The notes: generated by a model from the letters alone, not told the origin. A stretch of DNA of 64,000 nucleotides from Okibacterium fritillariae (GCF_900167575.1 NZ_FUZP01000001.1:1922001-1986000), one strand, 5' to 3'. Positions 8,052-20,100 are shown, counted from the stretch's first letter. Program-made: numbers and translations.

Positions 8052-9989
8052 ATGGCGAGCGATGCCGAAACGGCCTGGGTGCGGTCCTGTGTGCGATATG
8101 CGCTCGGTGACGATGCCTCGGATGACGGCGACGCAATCTGGCCACTTCTCACACCCGCGCAACGCGCCGGCCACGCGCCCCTCCCCGACCCCCTGCCCGC
8201 GGCACACACCCTGATCGACCGCCTGGCGCCCCGTCTCGACAACCTCCCGCCCGCCCACCGCCGGGCCCTGCTCATCGCCGGCGTCGCGATCGTGGACCGG
8301 ACAGACGTGCTCGCCGCGGCCAGCGGACTGACGCTCGACGAACTCGTCGACGGGTCCATCGACGGCCTGATCTCGTTCGTCTCCCGCCGCTACCGCCTGA
8401 GCGATCCTCGAGTGCGGATCGTGGCCCACGCCACCGCGACCGTCGCAGAACGCACCGACGCCCACACGCGACTCTCGGCGGCGCTCGCCGACTCCTCCCC
8501 GCACGAGGCCGCCTGGCATCGCTCCCTCGCCGCCCTCGGCGGACTGCCCGATGTCGTCCCACGCCTGCTCGGCCTCAGCCGCCAGGCCCTGCGCCGCGGC
8601 GACAGCGTCTTCGCCTACCGCGTCGCGCGCGAGGCCGCCAGCCAATCCGAACCCGGACGCCTGCGCACCATCGCGCAGCTGCGAGCCGGGCTCTCGGCGC
8701 TGCACTCGGGGCACGCCCGCGAGGCGCGCGAGTGGCTGGGCGCGGTTCTGCGGTCGGGCGACGTCATGCTCGAGGCATCCGCGCTCGCCGCCTTCATCTT
8801 CTCGGTCGCCGCGGCCGACGGACACGTGCCGCACGCCGACCTCGACCGCCTCGAGGCCCGCTGGAGGGCCGACGTGGGTCGCGGGCGAGCGCCGGGTTCT
8901 GGCTGCGGCGTCGTGCTCGGCCTCGCCACAGCCGCCGCCCTGCACGCCGAACGCGGGGATGCGGCCTCCGCGCGGGCATTCGGCGAGCGCGCCCGCGAGC
9001 TGGCCGACGACATGAGCGCGGTGGATGCGGCGAGCGCCGCCCCGGCCAACGACATCGTGGCGGGCGTCTGCGTCTGGCTGGCTGCGTGCGGTGTTGTCGC
9101 CGCGAACGAGGCTGCCTGGTCCGCATCCGCGACGGGGTCGGCAGACCCGACGGTCGCGGCGGGCATCTCGCTGGTCGACGCGTTCGCGGCGCTGCTGAAT
9201 CGGGGTGCCGCGGGCGCCCGGGATGCGTCGCACGCGCTCGCCGACAGCATCCTGTCTCTGTCACCGCTCGACCGAGAAGCGGGCCGCGACGGGGGCACGC
9301 GCGGCAGCGCCACCCCGCTCGTCGAGGCGCACCTGCGGGTCGCCCACTGGATCGTCGAGCAGGCCGGGACCGGGCAGGCCGGCACCGAGCGGGCCGTCAT
9401 CGGCCAGGCGGGCATCGGGCAAGCGGGCATCGGGCACACCGGCCCCGAAAACACCGGCATCGGGAACACCGTCGATGCACCCGGCCCGAGCATTCCGCAG
9501 CGTCGCGGTCCGGTCTCCGACCCGGGTGACCCCCTTCTGTCGCGACTCCCGCTCCACCTGCCCTTCGGCGGCACGTTCGTGCGCGAGGCCGACGCTTCAC
9601 CCGTGACTCGGGAGTTCCATACCGGCGACCGGGCGACTGAAAGGGGCGGGGCGCCTGAGAGGGGCCGGGCGCCTAAAAGGGGCGGGGAGTCTGAGAGCGC
9701 TCGGGCGCTCGAGGAACACGACGAGACCGCGCATCCGCTCGCCCCCGTGCAGCGCCTTTTCCCGGACGACGAACCGGCCTGGCTCGCCGTCCTCACGGCG
9801 CGCGAGGCCGAGGTGGCCCGGCTCGTCGTCGGCGGCGCCAGCAACCGCGAGATCGCCGGGCGCATGCACCTCTCGGTACGCACGGTCGAGGTACACCTCG
9901 GCCGCGTCTTCCAGAAACTCGACGTGCACTCGCGCACCCAGCTCAGTTTGCTCGTGCACCGGGGCGGCTACGTAGAAACCCGTAGCTGA
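8052..9989 (+). CDS. Large LuxR-family transcriptional regulator
   Basis: 645-residue regulator. The C-terminal helix-turn-helix is clear (about residues 580-640: LTAREAEVARLVVGGASNREIAGRMHLSVRTVEVHLGR split over the domain). The preceding 570 residues are alanine-rich helices, like the TPR-like arm of LAL/MalT-type regulators. No N-terminal Walker motif is present, so the ATPase module is missing or was lost. Two low-complexity stretches interrupt it: a GQAG/GIG repeat near residues 438-473 and an ERGGAPERGRAP repeat near 525-545. The ATG at 8052 has a poor ribosome site, so the start is uncertain by a few codons. Next to a chitinase gene it might regulate that gene; this is inference from position only. 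Confidence 0.82.
   Translation: MASDAETAWVRSCVRYALGDDASDDGDAIWPLLTPAQRAGHAPLPDPLPAAHTLIDRLAPRLDNLPPAHRRALLIAGVAIVDRTDVLAAASGLTLDELVDGSIDGLISFVSRRYRLSDPRVRIVAHATATVAERTDAHTRLSAALADSSPHEAAWHRSLAALGGLPDVVPRLLGLSRQALRRGDSVFAYRVAREAASQSEPGRLRTIAQLRAGLSALHSGHAREAREWLGAVLRSGDVMLEASALAAFIFSVAAADGHVPHADLDRLEARWRADVGRGRAPGSGCGVVLGLATAAALHAERGDAASARAFGERARELADDMSAVDAASAAPANDIVAGVCVWLAACGVVAANEAAWSASATGSADPTVAAGISLVDAFAALLNRGAAGARDASHALADSILSLSPLDREAGRDGGTRGSATPLVEAHLRVAHWIVEQAGTGQAGTERAVIGQAGIGQAGIGHTGPENTGIGNTVDAPGPSIPQRRGPVSDPGDPLLSRLPLHLPFGGTFVREADASPVTREFHTGDRATERGGAPERGRAPKRGGESESARALEEHDETAHPLAPVQRLFPDDEPAWLAVLTAREAEVARLVVGGASNREIAGRMHLSVRTVEVHLGRVFQKLDVHSRTQLSLLVHRGGYVETRS
9364..9470 (+). repeat. 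15-bp tandem repeat inside the LuxR-type gene
   Basis: Imperfect in-frame 15-bp units related to GGCATCGGGCAAGCG encode GQAG/GIGQA repeats. The copies nearest 9405-9435 are most alike and flanking ones are diverged. Confidence 0.75.
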
Positions 9990-10142
9990 GGCATCCGCTC
10001 GATCTCGGTTAGTGACGAGTGTGCGGGAATCCCTCATGTGCCCCGTGCCCGCGCCCACCTATCGTCATCTCAACCCGGGCGGATGCGCGGCCGAACCCCA
10101 GCGCATCCACCCCTCATCCCGCAACCTGAAAAGGGTTTACCG

Positions 10143-11813
<1,671 letters not shown>

Positions 11814-11836
11814 CCGTCGCTCACAGCGATACCGAC

Positions 11837-11879
11837 CGAGGATGCTGCCCGACACGCCGTCGGGCAGCATCCTCGTTTC
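11837..11879 (+). terminator. Rho-independent terminator of the chitinase gene
   Basis: Perfect 17-bp stem CGAGGATGCTGCCCGAC / GTCGGGCAGCATCCTCG with a 5-nt loop, followed by TTTCCC, 23 nt after the chitinase stop. Confidence 0.88.
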
Positions 11880-12004
11880 CCGTCCCATCCGCGGCGTTCC
11901 GGGCCTGCACCCGGCCGACCGAGATTCGATCTAGTGCGCGCGCTCGCACAGCGACATACTGGTGCACAACACGTCAGGTCCAACCCGGCCCCGAGGAGAT
12001 ATCC

Positions 12005-12676
12005 ATGGCATCTGTCATCGGCGAGATACTGCCACTGGCGCTCGGCATCGCCATCAGCCCGGTGCCGATCATCGCCGCGATCCTCATGTTGCTGTCGCCG
12101 AAGGCGCGCACCACGAGCGTCGGCTTCCTCCTCGGCTGGGTTCTCGGCGTCGTCATCGCCGTCATCGCGTTCACGCTGCTGTCCTCGCTCCTGCCCGAGA
12201 GCGACGACGATGCCTCGAAGCCGATCGCCGGCGTGATCAAGATCGTCCTCGGCCTGCTGCTCCTGCTGCTCGCACTCAAACAATGGCGCTCGCGGCCGAC
12301 GGGTGACGGCGAGCCTCCCCTTCCGAAGTGGATGTCCGCCATCGACTCGATGACGCCCGTGCGCGGGTTGCTGCTCGGCTTCGCGCTCTCGGCGCTCAAC
12401 CCCAAGAACCTGCTCATGAGCGTGGGGGCGGGTGTCACCATCGGCGGCGCAACCCTCGGCGCGGGAGACACGACCGTCGCGATCATCATCTTCACCGTGA
12501 TCGCGGCCTGCACGGTCGCGGTGCCGGTCATCGGCTACCTGGTCGCCTCCAGCCGCATGGCCGGCCCGCTCGAGAAACTGCGTGCCTGGCTCGTGCACAA
12601 CAACTCGACCGTCATGGCCGTGCTGCTGCTCGTCATGGGCGTCGTGATGGTGGGCAAGGGCATCTCGTCGTTCTAA
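12005..12676 (+). CDS. GAP-family membrane protein (Sap/LysE-like)
   Basis: 223-residue integral membrane protein with about six hydrophobic helices. It starts at an ATG behind GAGGAGAT. The pattern GIAISPVPIIAAILML at the N-terminus and LSALNPKNLLMSVGAG in the middle is characteristic of the GAP family, which includes mycobacterial Sap proteins involved in surface lipid export. The conserved Asn-Pro and Ser-Pro motifs are kept. Substrate here is unknown. It stands alone between the chitinase terminator and the PdxH-like gene 46 nt downstream. Confidence 0.85.
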   Translation: MASVIGEILPLALGIAISPVPIIAAILMLLSPKARTTSVGFLLGWVLGVVIAVIAFTLLSSLLPESDDDASKPIAGVIKIVLGLLLLLLALKQWRSRPTGDGEPPLPKWMSAIDSMTPVRGLLLGFALSALNPKNLLMSVGAGVTIGGATLGAGDTTVAIIIFTVIAACTVAVPVIGYLVASSRMAGPLEKLRAWLVHNNSTVMAVLLLVMGVVMVGKGISSF

Positions 12677-12722
12677 TCCGCCAGCCCTGGGGTCCGCCGA
12701 GCAGGTGTGGCAGGGTGAGGTC

Positions 12723-13415
12723 ATGACGACTTCGGACAGCCCCGACATCCACTCGATCCTCGGCCGCGCGACCGTTTTCGGCGCGACGCCGCCCCCCTTC
12801 GATCCCGATGCCGCACCCGCCGATCCGCTCGCGCTCTTCGCCGAGTGGCTCGCGGATGCCGTGGACGCCGGTGTCGCCGACCCCAACGCCATGACGCTGT
12901 CGACCGTGGATGCCGAGGGTTCCCCCGACGCTCGCGTCCTCATCCTGCGCGACGCCACACCCGAGGGATGGTCGTTCGGAACGAGCTCGTCGAGCCCCAA
13001 GGGTCAGCAGCTGGCCGCCGCCGGCCGCGCCGCGCTCACGTTCTACTGGCCGGCCCGCGGACGGCAGGTGCGCGTGCGGGGGCCGGTCGTCGAGGGTTCG
13101 GCCGAGGAGAACGCGCAGAGCTTCCTGTCGCGGGGCACGGGCGGCCGCGCCGAATCATTCCTCGGGCGCCAGAGCGACGTGATCGACGACCCCGACGAGC
13201 CGCGCCGCGCCCTCGACGAGGTGCGGCAGCGCATCGAGGAAGACCCCGACCTGGTCTCGCCCACCTGGACGATCTACAAGGTCGTGCCCGAGACGATCGA
13301 ATTCTGGCAGGCGTCGCGGGACCGCTCGCACCTGCGCCTGCGCTATCGTTCGGCGGGCGAGACGGCCGCCGCAACCGGCGCCCACGCGTTCCACACGGAG
13401 CGGCTCTGGCCCTGA
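12723..13415 (+). CDS. pdxH: Pyridoxamine 5'-phosphate oxidase-like protein
   Basis: 230-residue FMN enzyme of the PNPOx fold. The family oxidises pyridoxine/pyridoxamine phosphate to PLP. The ATG at 12723 follows GGTGAGG. FMN and substrate motifs are recognisable: SPDARVLILRDATPEGWSFGT, SSPKGQQLA, ALTFYWPARGRQVRVRGPV and SFLSRG. The C-terminus reads EFWQASRDRSHLRLRYR where classical PdxH has EFWQ..RLHDR; the Arg-x-His pair is kept but the following Asp-Arg is altered. It may therefore be a PdxH subgroup with a shifted substrate. No other vitamin B6 gene is nearby. Confidence 0.8.
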   Translation: MTTSDSPDIHSILGRATVFGATPPPFDPDAAPADPLALFAEWLADAVDAGVADPNAMTLSTVDAEGSPDARVLILRDATPEGWSFGTSSSSPKGQQLAAAGRAALTFYWPARGRQVRVRGPVVEGSAEENAQSFLSRGTGGRAESFLGRQSDVIDDPDEPRRALDEVRQRIEEDPDLVSPTWTIYKVVPETIEFWQASRDRSHLRLRYRSAGETAAATGAHAFHTERLWP

Positions 13416-13439
13416 GGCGCTCTGGCTCACGTCCGCGCA

Positions 13440-13484
13440 ACGAGAAGGGGGCCACCGCCGTTCTGGCGATGACCCCCTTCTCGT
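13440..13484. terminator. Bidirectional terminator
   Basis: 12-bp arms ACGAGAAGGGGG / CCCCCTTCTCGT around a 21-nt loop, between the convergent PdxH-like gene and the leftward exporter gene. Confidence 0.75.
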
Positions 13485-13494
13485 GACTGGTCGC

Positions 13495-15111
13495 TTAGTG
13501 CATGACCGGCTTGTCATCACCGATCACGTCGGCGGGCTTGCGCACGAAGAACGCGGCGGCGACGGCGAACAGCGAGATGATCGCGCCCGTGAGGAACGCG
13601 GCACGCGCTCCGCCGGCCCCGGCGACGACCTCGGAGGCCCCGGCGGTCGACAGCGCGATGGTCTGCGCCGTCATCATGCCGATGAAGAGCACCGTTCCGG
13701 CGCCACCGGCGAGCTGCTGCACCGTGCCGACGATCGCGCTGGCGTGCGAGTAGAGCTGCGGGCGCACCGAGCCGAGCGCCGATGTGAGCAGCGGCGTGAA
13801 GAGGAACGCGAGGCCGATGCTCAACGCGATGTGCGCGCTCAGGATCAGGAAGAACGGCGTGGTCTCGGTGGCCATGCTGAGCCCCCAGAACACGAGGCTC
13901 ACGAGCGCCGAAGCCGGCACGATGAGCGGCGTGGGGCCGAACTTGTCGTACAGGCGACCGACGAACGGGCTCGCGATACCCATCACGAGGCCACCGGGCA
14001 GGAGCAGCAGACCGGTCTCGAGCGGCTCGAGCTGCAGAACGCTCTGCAGGTAGATGGGCAGCACGATGATGCTGCCGAACATCGCCATCATGCTGACGGC
14101 CATGAGGATGATCGAGATGGTGAAGTTCTTCGAGCGGAACGTGCGCAGGTCGAGCAGCGCGTCATCCTTCTTCTGCAGCGCGATCTGGCGCCAGATGAAG
14201 AGGCCGAGCGCCACGATGCCGACGACGAGCGGCAGCCACGACGGCATGGCGCTGGCGGAACCGCCCTCTGCGGCCTCGGCGTTGGCACCCTCGCCGAGGG
14301 CGTTGAGGCCGTAGACGAGCCCACCGAACGCGAAGGCCGACAGGACGACCGAGAGCACGTCGAGGGGCATCTTGCGCGGGGTGGTCACGTTCTTGATGAG
14401 CAGCGAACCGATGATGAGGGCGGCGACGGCGATGGGCAGCACGATGATGAACATCCACCGCCAGCTGAGCGTGTTGAGGATGATGCCCGAGATCGTGGGA
14501 CCGACGGCGGGGGCCACCGAGATGACGATCGAGATGTTGCCCATCATGCGGCCGCGCGACGCGGGCGGCACGATGGTCATGACGGTGGTCATGAGCAGCG
14601 GCATCATGATCGCCGTGCCCGTGGCCTGCACGATGCGGCCGGCGAGCAAGATCTCGAAGCCGGGGGCCATGGCGGCGATGAGCGTGCCGATGCTGAAGAG
14701 CGTCATGGCGGCGATGAAGACGGGCCGCGTGTTGAAGCGCTGCAGCAGGAAGCCGGTGATCGGGATGACGACGGCCATGGTGAGCATGAACCCGGTCGTG
14801 AGCCACTGGCCGGTCGAGACGGGGATGCCGAGGTCGCGGTCGAGCGTCGGCAGCGCGACGCCCATGATGGTCTCGTTCAAGATGACGACGAAGGCCGAGA
14901 CGATGAGCACGCCGATGACGACGCGGTTGCGGGCCTGGGTGGCGGCATCGTCGGTGTTCGACGAGCGGGAGGCCGAGGCGCGGGCGGCGTCGGTGGGGCC
15001 GGCGGGGGCCGGTGCCGAACCGGCCTGGCCGGCGGTGAGATCAGGGGCGCTCGAGGCGGGGCCGTTTTCGGGCGTCGCGCCGCTCTCGGACGAGAGTGTG
15101 CGTTCGGTCAT
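13495..15111 (-). CDS. DHA2-type MFS drug exporter (EmrB/QacA family)
   Basis: 538-residue proton-driven exporter. A disordered Ala/Pro/Ser-rich N-terminus of about 60 residues is followed by 14 predicted helices. The first helix carries the LNETIMGVALPTLDRDL pattern typical of EmrB/QacA, then STGQWLTTGFMLTMAV, and motif C-like GRIVQATGTAIMMPLL and SVAPAVGPTISGIIL. The partner adaptor EmrA is absent, as is normal in Gram-positives. It lies divergent from a second exporter with 306 nt between. No TetR or MarR regulator gene is adjacent, so control is unknown. Substrate cannot be read from sequence. Confidence 0.92.
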   Translation of the reverse strand: MTERTLSSESGATPENGPASSAPDLTAGQAGSAPAPAGPTDAARASASRSSNTDDAATQARNRVVIGVLIVSAFVVILNETIMGVALPTLDRDLGIPVSTGQWLTTGFMLTMAVVIPITGFLLQRFNTRPVFIAAMTLFSIGTLIAAMAPGFEILLAGRIVQATGTAIMMPLLMTTVMTIVPPASRGRMMGNISIVISVAPAVGPTISGIILNTLSWRWMFIIVLPIAVAALIIGSLLIKNVTTPRKMPLDVLSVVLSAFAFGGLVYGLNALGEGANAEAAEGGSASAMPSWLPLVVGIVALGLFIWRQIALQKKDDALLDLRTFRSKNFTISIILMAVSMMAMFGSIIVLPIYLQSVLQLEPLETGLLLLPGGLVMGIASPFVGRLYDKFGPTPLIVPASALVSLVFWGLSMATETTPFFLILSAHIALSIGLAFLFTPLLTSALGSVRPQLYSHASAIVGTVQQLAGGAGTVLFIGMMTAQTIALSTAGASEVVAGAGGARAAFLTGAIISLFAVAAAFFVRKPADVIGDDKPVMH

Positions 15112-15417
15112 GTGTGTTTTCCTGTCAACGGCGTGTCACGGAGTGTTCACGGTGAGGGGTGGGCCGCGTCACGCGGCTCGGGAAGCCGGCGTGGGCGCAG
15201 CTTCGCGGAGAATCGAACGTCGTTCCGCCGCCTGGGGCAGTGGGACACCGGTCAGGGATGGTCAACGTTCTCTCCAGTGTGCTCTATTCCGCCGACATCC
15301 GGATTAACTTCTCGTGACGGTGCTTCGAGCGCACGGGTTTTCCCCGAACGGGAATGAACCGTGTGCTCCGGCATGTTGCGAGAAAGGTTGTCGCCGGTCC
15401 ACTACCCGAGGAGTTTC
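15112..15417. other. Intergenic region between divergent exporters
   Basis: 306 nt holding the control regions of two divergent MFS genes. A Shine-Dalgarno GAGGAG sits at 15408-15413. No clear -35/-10 pair, palindromic operator or RNA element could be assigned by eye. Confidence 0.5.
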
Positions 15418-16863
15418 ATGACGCACACCGTTGATCGTTCGGGCGTGGGCTTCCGGTCGGAGCGCGGCCCCATCCTCATCGCCCTCATGCTGAGCACGGG
15501 TCTCGTCGCCATCGATTCGACCATCCTCGCGACCGCGGTGCCGTCCATCGTGGGCGATCTCGGCGGCTTCGCACTCTTTCCCTGGCTGTTCTCGATCTAC
15601 CTCTTGGCGCAGGCGGTCAGCGTGCCGCTCTATGCCAAGCTAGCCGACACGGTGGGCCGCAAACCCCTCATCCTCATCGGCGTCGGGCTCTTCCTGCTCG
15701 GCTCGATCCTGTGCGGTTTCGCCTGGAGCATGCCCGCCCTCATCGCGTTCCGCGCCGTACAGGGCCTCGGCGCCGGGGCCGTGCAGCCCATGGCCATCAC
15801 CATCGCGGGCGACATCTACACGGTCGCCGAACGCGCCAAGACGCAGGGCTACCTCGCGAGCGTGTGGGCCATCTCGTCGGTCGTCGGCCCCACGCTCGGC
15901 GGCGTCTTCAGCGAGTTCGTGTCGTGGCGCTGGATCTTCTTCGTCAACGTGCCGCTGTGCCTCATCGCCGGGTGGATGCTGTGGCGTCACTTCCACGAGA
16001 ACATCGAACGTCGTCGTCACCGCGTCGACTACGCCGGCGCCGTGCTCTTGACGTTCGGCCTCAGCGCCGTCATCCTCGCGGTGCTCGAGGGCGGCCAGGC
16101 GTGGGCGTGGAACTCGCCGCAGAGCCTCGCCGCGTTCAGCCTCGGGGCCGTGTTGCTCGTCGCCTTCGTGCTGGTCGAGCGTCGCGCCGCCGAGCCGATC
16201 CTGCCGCTCTGGGTGTTCTCCCGCCGCCTGCTGCTCACGACCACGTTCGTGTCGCTCGGGGTGGGCGCGATTCTCATCGGCCTCACCTCCTATGTGCCGA
16301 CCTACCTTGAGGGGTCGATCGGCGTCTCGCCGCTGATCTCGGGTCTGGCTCTCGCCGCGTTGACGATTGGATGGCCTATCTCGGCGTCGCTGTCCGGTCG
16401 GCTGTATCTGCGCATCGGGTTCCGGCGCACGGTGCTCATCGGCATGGTCTTCGCGGTAGCGGGAGCCGCGGTGCTCGTCGCTTTCGCGGGCGCGCCGAAC
16501 CTGATCGTCACGGCGATCGGATGCTTCGTCGTCGGTTTGGGTCTCGGGCTCGTCGCGACGCCGTCGTTGATCGCCGCGCAGTCGAGCGTGCCGTGGAACG
16601 AGCGCGGTGTGGTGACGGGAACGAACATGTTCGCCCGTTCGATCGGCAGCGCCGTGGGTGTGGCGATCTTCGGTGCCATCGCGAACGCGATCTTCGCGGC
16701 CACGCCGAATGGGGACAATGTGCCGTCGGTTGTGGAGTCGGCGTCGGGTGCCGTGTTCGTCGCGGTGCTGGTGTGTGCCGTGGCGACGGTCGTGGCGGGT
16801 GTGTTGATGCCGCGGGCGCGTGTGGAGGAGATCGAGCACATTCCGGCCCAGGATCCAGCCTAG
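15418..16863 (+). CDS. DHA2-type MFS exporter
   Basis: 481-residue membrane exporter. The start MTHTVDRSG follows GAGGAG at a spacing of four. It shows GLVAIDSTILATAVPSIVGDLGG (helix 1, with the D-S-T-I/A-V-P pattern of DHA2 pumps), ADTVGRKPLILIG (motif A) and GSAVGVAIFGAIANAIF near the end. Motif C is present as VWAISSVVGPTLGGVFSEF. 14 helices are predicted by hydrophobicity. It is divergent from the other exporter and sequence-distinct from it, so the pair is not a recent duplication. Confidence 0.92.
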   Translation: MTHTVDRSGVGFRSERGPILIALMLSTGLVAIDSTILATAVPSIVGDLGGFALFPWLFSIYLLAQAVSVPLYAKLADTVGRKPLILIGVGLFLLGSILCGFAWSMPALIAFRAVQGLGAGAVQPMAITIAGDIYTVAERAKTQGYLASVWAISSVVGPTLGGVFSEFVSWRWIFFVNVPLCLIAGWMLWRHFHENIERRRHRVDYAGAVLLTFGLSAVILAVLEGGQAWAWNSPQSLAAFSLGAVLLVAFVLVERRAAEPILPLWVFSRRLLLTTTFVSLGVGAILIGLTSYVPTYLEGSIGVSPLISGLALAALTIGWPISASLSGRLYLRIGFRRTVLIGMVFAVAGAAVLVAFAGAPNLIVTAIGCFVVGLGLGLVATPSLIAAQSSVPWNERGVVTGTNMFARSIGSAVGVAIFGAIANAIFAATPNGDNVPSVVESASGAVFVAVLVCAVATVVAGVLMPRARVEEIEHIPAQDPA

Positions 16864-16927
16864 GGGCGCGTTTACGCGTATTCTTGGCGGGACGAGCCTT
16901 TCTGGCTCCGCTACGGAGAGGTCCACC

Positions 16928-17041
16928 ATGGCCGACAAGTCCCCCAAGAAGACCGGCGCCAAGACGGCCGCCGCGAAGACTCTGAAAGAGAAGCGCACCG
17001 AGAAGAAGTCGAAGGCCGCGTCGAAGAGCAAGTCCGACTAA
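16928..17041 (+). CDS. Small lysine-rich protein, 37 residues
   Basis: Starts at an ATG nine bases after GGAGAGG. The product is 37 residues, about one third Lys, with Ala, Ser and Thr making up most of the rest and no hydrophobic core. It ends just before a good terminator. Such a short, basic, disordered chain suggests a nucleic-acid or ribosome-associated protein, but no family can be named. The Shine-Dalgarno, own terminator and a preceding AT-richer stretch (GTTTACGCGTATTCTT near 16868) support it being real. Confidence 0.65.
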   Translation: MADKSPKKTGAKTAAAKTLKEKRTEKKSKAASKSKSD

Positions 17042-17061
17042 GTCTCTTCCGCATTTTTCGA

Positions 17062-17091
17062 GAACCGCAGGGGCCCCGGCCTCTGCGGTTC
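17062..17091. terminator. Bidirectional terminator
   Basis: Stem GAACCGCAGGGGCC / GGCCTCTGCGGTTC with one mismatch and a 2-nt loop, followed by TTGCGTTT. It lies between the small lysine-rich gene and the convergent sbcC end. Confidence 0.8.
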
Positions 17092-17108
17092 TTGCGTTTC
17101 GTGGCGGG

Positions 17109-20100
17109 TCAGGCCCCGGCTGTCTTGCGCTCGGCGGGTGTCGGGCCGGCCACACTGTCGAGGGGGCTGATGACGGCGTCTTGCCGCACGGTGCTGGCGC
17201 CCGTGGGTCCGGAGGTGATGCGCAGGCGCGAGGGGATTTGTTCTTTCATGGCGTCGACGTGGGAGATGAGGCCGACGGTGCGCCCGCCCGTGCGCAGGCT
17301 GTCGAGGGTGGACAGCGTGATGTCGAGCGTTTCTCGGTCGAGTGAGCCGAACCCTTCGTCGACGAAGAGCGTTTCGAGGGTGATGCCGCCCGCGCGGCTG
17401 GTCACGATCTCGGCGAGCCCGAGTGCGAGGGCGAGCGAGGCGAGGAACGTCTCGCCGCCCGACAGCGATGCCGTGGCCCGCGCCCGTCCCGTGTATTCGT
17501 CGCGGATGGCGAGCCCGAGCCCGGACGATGCGCCGCGGTAGGCGCGCGAGTCGTCGTGTTCCAGCCGGAACCGCCCGCTCGTCATGGTGTGCAGCCGAGC
17601 GTTGGCGGCGGCGATGATCTCTTCGAGTTCAGCGGCGAGCACATACGCCTCGAGGTGCATGCGCTTGTCGTTCGGCTCTTTGCCCTCGACGGCGTTGGCC
17701 AGGCCCCTGATGGTGTTGTAGGCGGCGAGCTGCTCGCCCCCGGTGTGCAGCGTGGCGGTCGCTTCGGCGACGATGGCGTCGAGCGTGCGCTGCCTTTCCC
17801 GCATCGCGGCGTGCACATCGGATGCGTGAGCCACGCGTTCGCGCGCCCGGTCCCGTTCCTCGCTGACGATGCCGACATCGACCGGCTCCGCGGGCACCCC
17901 CTGCAGCTCGGGTTCGGCGAGGGTCGCTTCGGCGGCGGCGAGGCCGGCGTCGTGCTGGCGCACCGTCGCCGCGTGCGCGGCCTGCTCCCCCGGCTCGAGG
18001 TGCGCGGCCCGCAGCTCGTCGAGTGAGGAGAAGTCACTGTCGGCGAGGGCCCGTGCCACGGCGGCGCGGGCCTGTTCGAGTGCCTGTTCTGCACCCTCGG
18101 CACTTTCGGCGGCCGTGAGGAAGCGTGCGGCGACGGAGACGGTCTGCCGGATGCTCCCGGCGCGCTCGGCCACCGTGTCGAAGCTGCCGCGCTGGCTGGT
18201 GACGCGGTCACGTGCCTCGGCGAGGCGGCTCTTCAGGCCGGCCAGCGTGTCGGCGACGACAGCCCGCTCGAGGTGCAGCTGTTCGGAGGCGGCTGCCGCG
18301 TCGGTGTGCTCCGTGTCGAGGCGTTCGATGTCTCGGTCGAGTTTCGCCGCCTCTGCCCGAGCGGCTTCCGCGGCTTTGAGTGCTGCGGTCTCGCCGTCGA
18401 GATCCTGGCTCAGTTCGTCGGGCGTGCGCCCCGCCGATGCGATCTTCAGCGCCGCGACCTCGTCATCGGCGGCCCGGCGGCGGTCAGCGGCTTTCTTTGA
18501 TTTCTGGTCGGCGCGTTCGACGCGGGCCCGGCCCTCGTCCAGCGCCTCGTCGGTGACGGCTTCGCCGTCGGCGACGGCGGGCTGCGGGTGTTCGCGCGAT
18601 CCGCAGACCGCGCACGGTTCGCCCGGTTCGAGCTGCGCAGCGAGGTGCGCGGCGTCACCGTTCAGGCGGCGCGAGAACAGGTCGCTCAGCTCGCCCGCGA
18701 CTCGCGCGTGCTCCGACACTGCGTCCGCCTCGGCGCGCAACGCCCCGGCGGCGGCCTGTTCGGCTCGCTCACCAGCCCGGGCCGCCTCCAGCTTGCGAGC
18801 GAGGTCGTCGACGCTCGCGGAAAGATCGTCCCGCCGAGCGGCGGTGAGGCGCGCCGCATCTCGCTGGGTCCGGAGATCGTGCTGCATTTCCGGCAACACG
18901 TCGAGTCGCGCGCGCAGTTCGCTGGCACGAGCGTCGATGTCGTGCAAGCGCTCCTCGGCGGTGGCGAGCTCGGCGGCCAGCGTCACGGCCCGTTCCTCAT
19001 CGCGCAGCGCCTCGGACATCTCGCCCAGCGTGCGGTTCAGTTCGTCGACGAGCCTGCCCACGCGCTCGGCCGTCAGCACACCGACGGCCGCGACGGCCGG
19101 CGCCTCAGCGACCCGCGCCGTCACGTTCACAGCCTCGTGGTCCAGTGCCTCGGCATTGAGGGCCCCGACGTTCAGGACCTCGTCGCCCCGGGCCCCGTCG
19201 CCCCGGGCCCCGTCGCCCCGGGCCCCGTCGTCGAGTGCCTCGGCGGCGCCCGCGTCGGCGAGAAGCGCCTCGGTGGCGTCGGCGAGCCGGACGCGTGCGC
19301 GGGAGACATCGGCATCGGCGCTGTCGACACCATCGAGAAGGGACCACAACGCGTGCGCCCGCGCGTGAGCCGCAAGCCGCGCCCGGAGCGTGACGATGTC
19401 GGCCGCCTGTTCGCCGAGCCGTTCGAGCGTCGCCGCGGCGTCGGCTCGCCGAGTCTGCCGCCGCGCAAGGTCTTTAGCGTCAGAGACGCGTCCCTCGGCC
19501 TCATCCAGCTCTCGTGTCGCCTGATCGAGCGCCGCACGGGCAGACGCGACCCGCGGAGCGAGAGACCGGGCGGCCCGATCGAACCACTCGCTGTCGGGCT
19601 CGGCCGGAGCGGAGAGTGGTTCCGCGGGCGGGATCTCGGCCGCGCCATTCACGTGGATCAGGTCCTTCACGTTGTCGGTGTCATCCACCTCGGCCGTGTC
19701 ATCCTCGACCGCGTCATCCTCGAAGGTGGCCGTGGCGACGGCCCGATCGGCGAGGCGCCGCAGGGTGTCGCCGAGCGCCTCGACCTCGCCCTTCAGCGCG
19801 GCCCGGCGGTCGGCGAGGTTCTGCTCGAGGTCGCCGAAGCGGCGCGTGCCGAAGAGGCTGCGCAACACCTGCAGGCGGTCGTCGTTCTTCGCGAGGAGGA
19901 ACTCTTGGAAACGGTTCTGCGCGAGCAGGATGACCTGCAAGAACTGATCTTTGTTCAGACCGACGATGCGGTCGATCTCGGGGAACACGTCGACCGGCCG
20001 GGCCGCGATGCCCCGCCACTCGCCGGCCTCGAGACGCTCGAGCACGGCCGTCTGCTTCTGCGTGGTCAGCCCGCCGCCGCGCTTCGCCGGCCGCACGTAT

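Noticed and set aside
7783-8145. Minus-strand frame containing a Gly-Tyr repeat
   Set aside because: The YGYG part comes from the GTAGCC microsatellite; no start with a ribosome site lies nearby, the N-terminal part is Arg-rich shadow of the LuxR gene, and no family is recognised.
7899-9233. Long minus-strand frame opposite the LuxR-type gene
   Set aside because: Composition is that of an antisense shadow; the plus strand carries a clear LuxR HTH.
13483-15357. Very long plus-strand frame opposite the DHA2 exporter
   Set aside because: It would encode a highly charged Asp/Glu/Arg/His protein; the minus strand reads a perfect 14-helix exporter.
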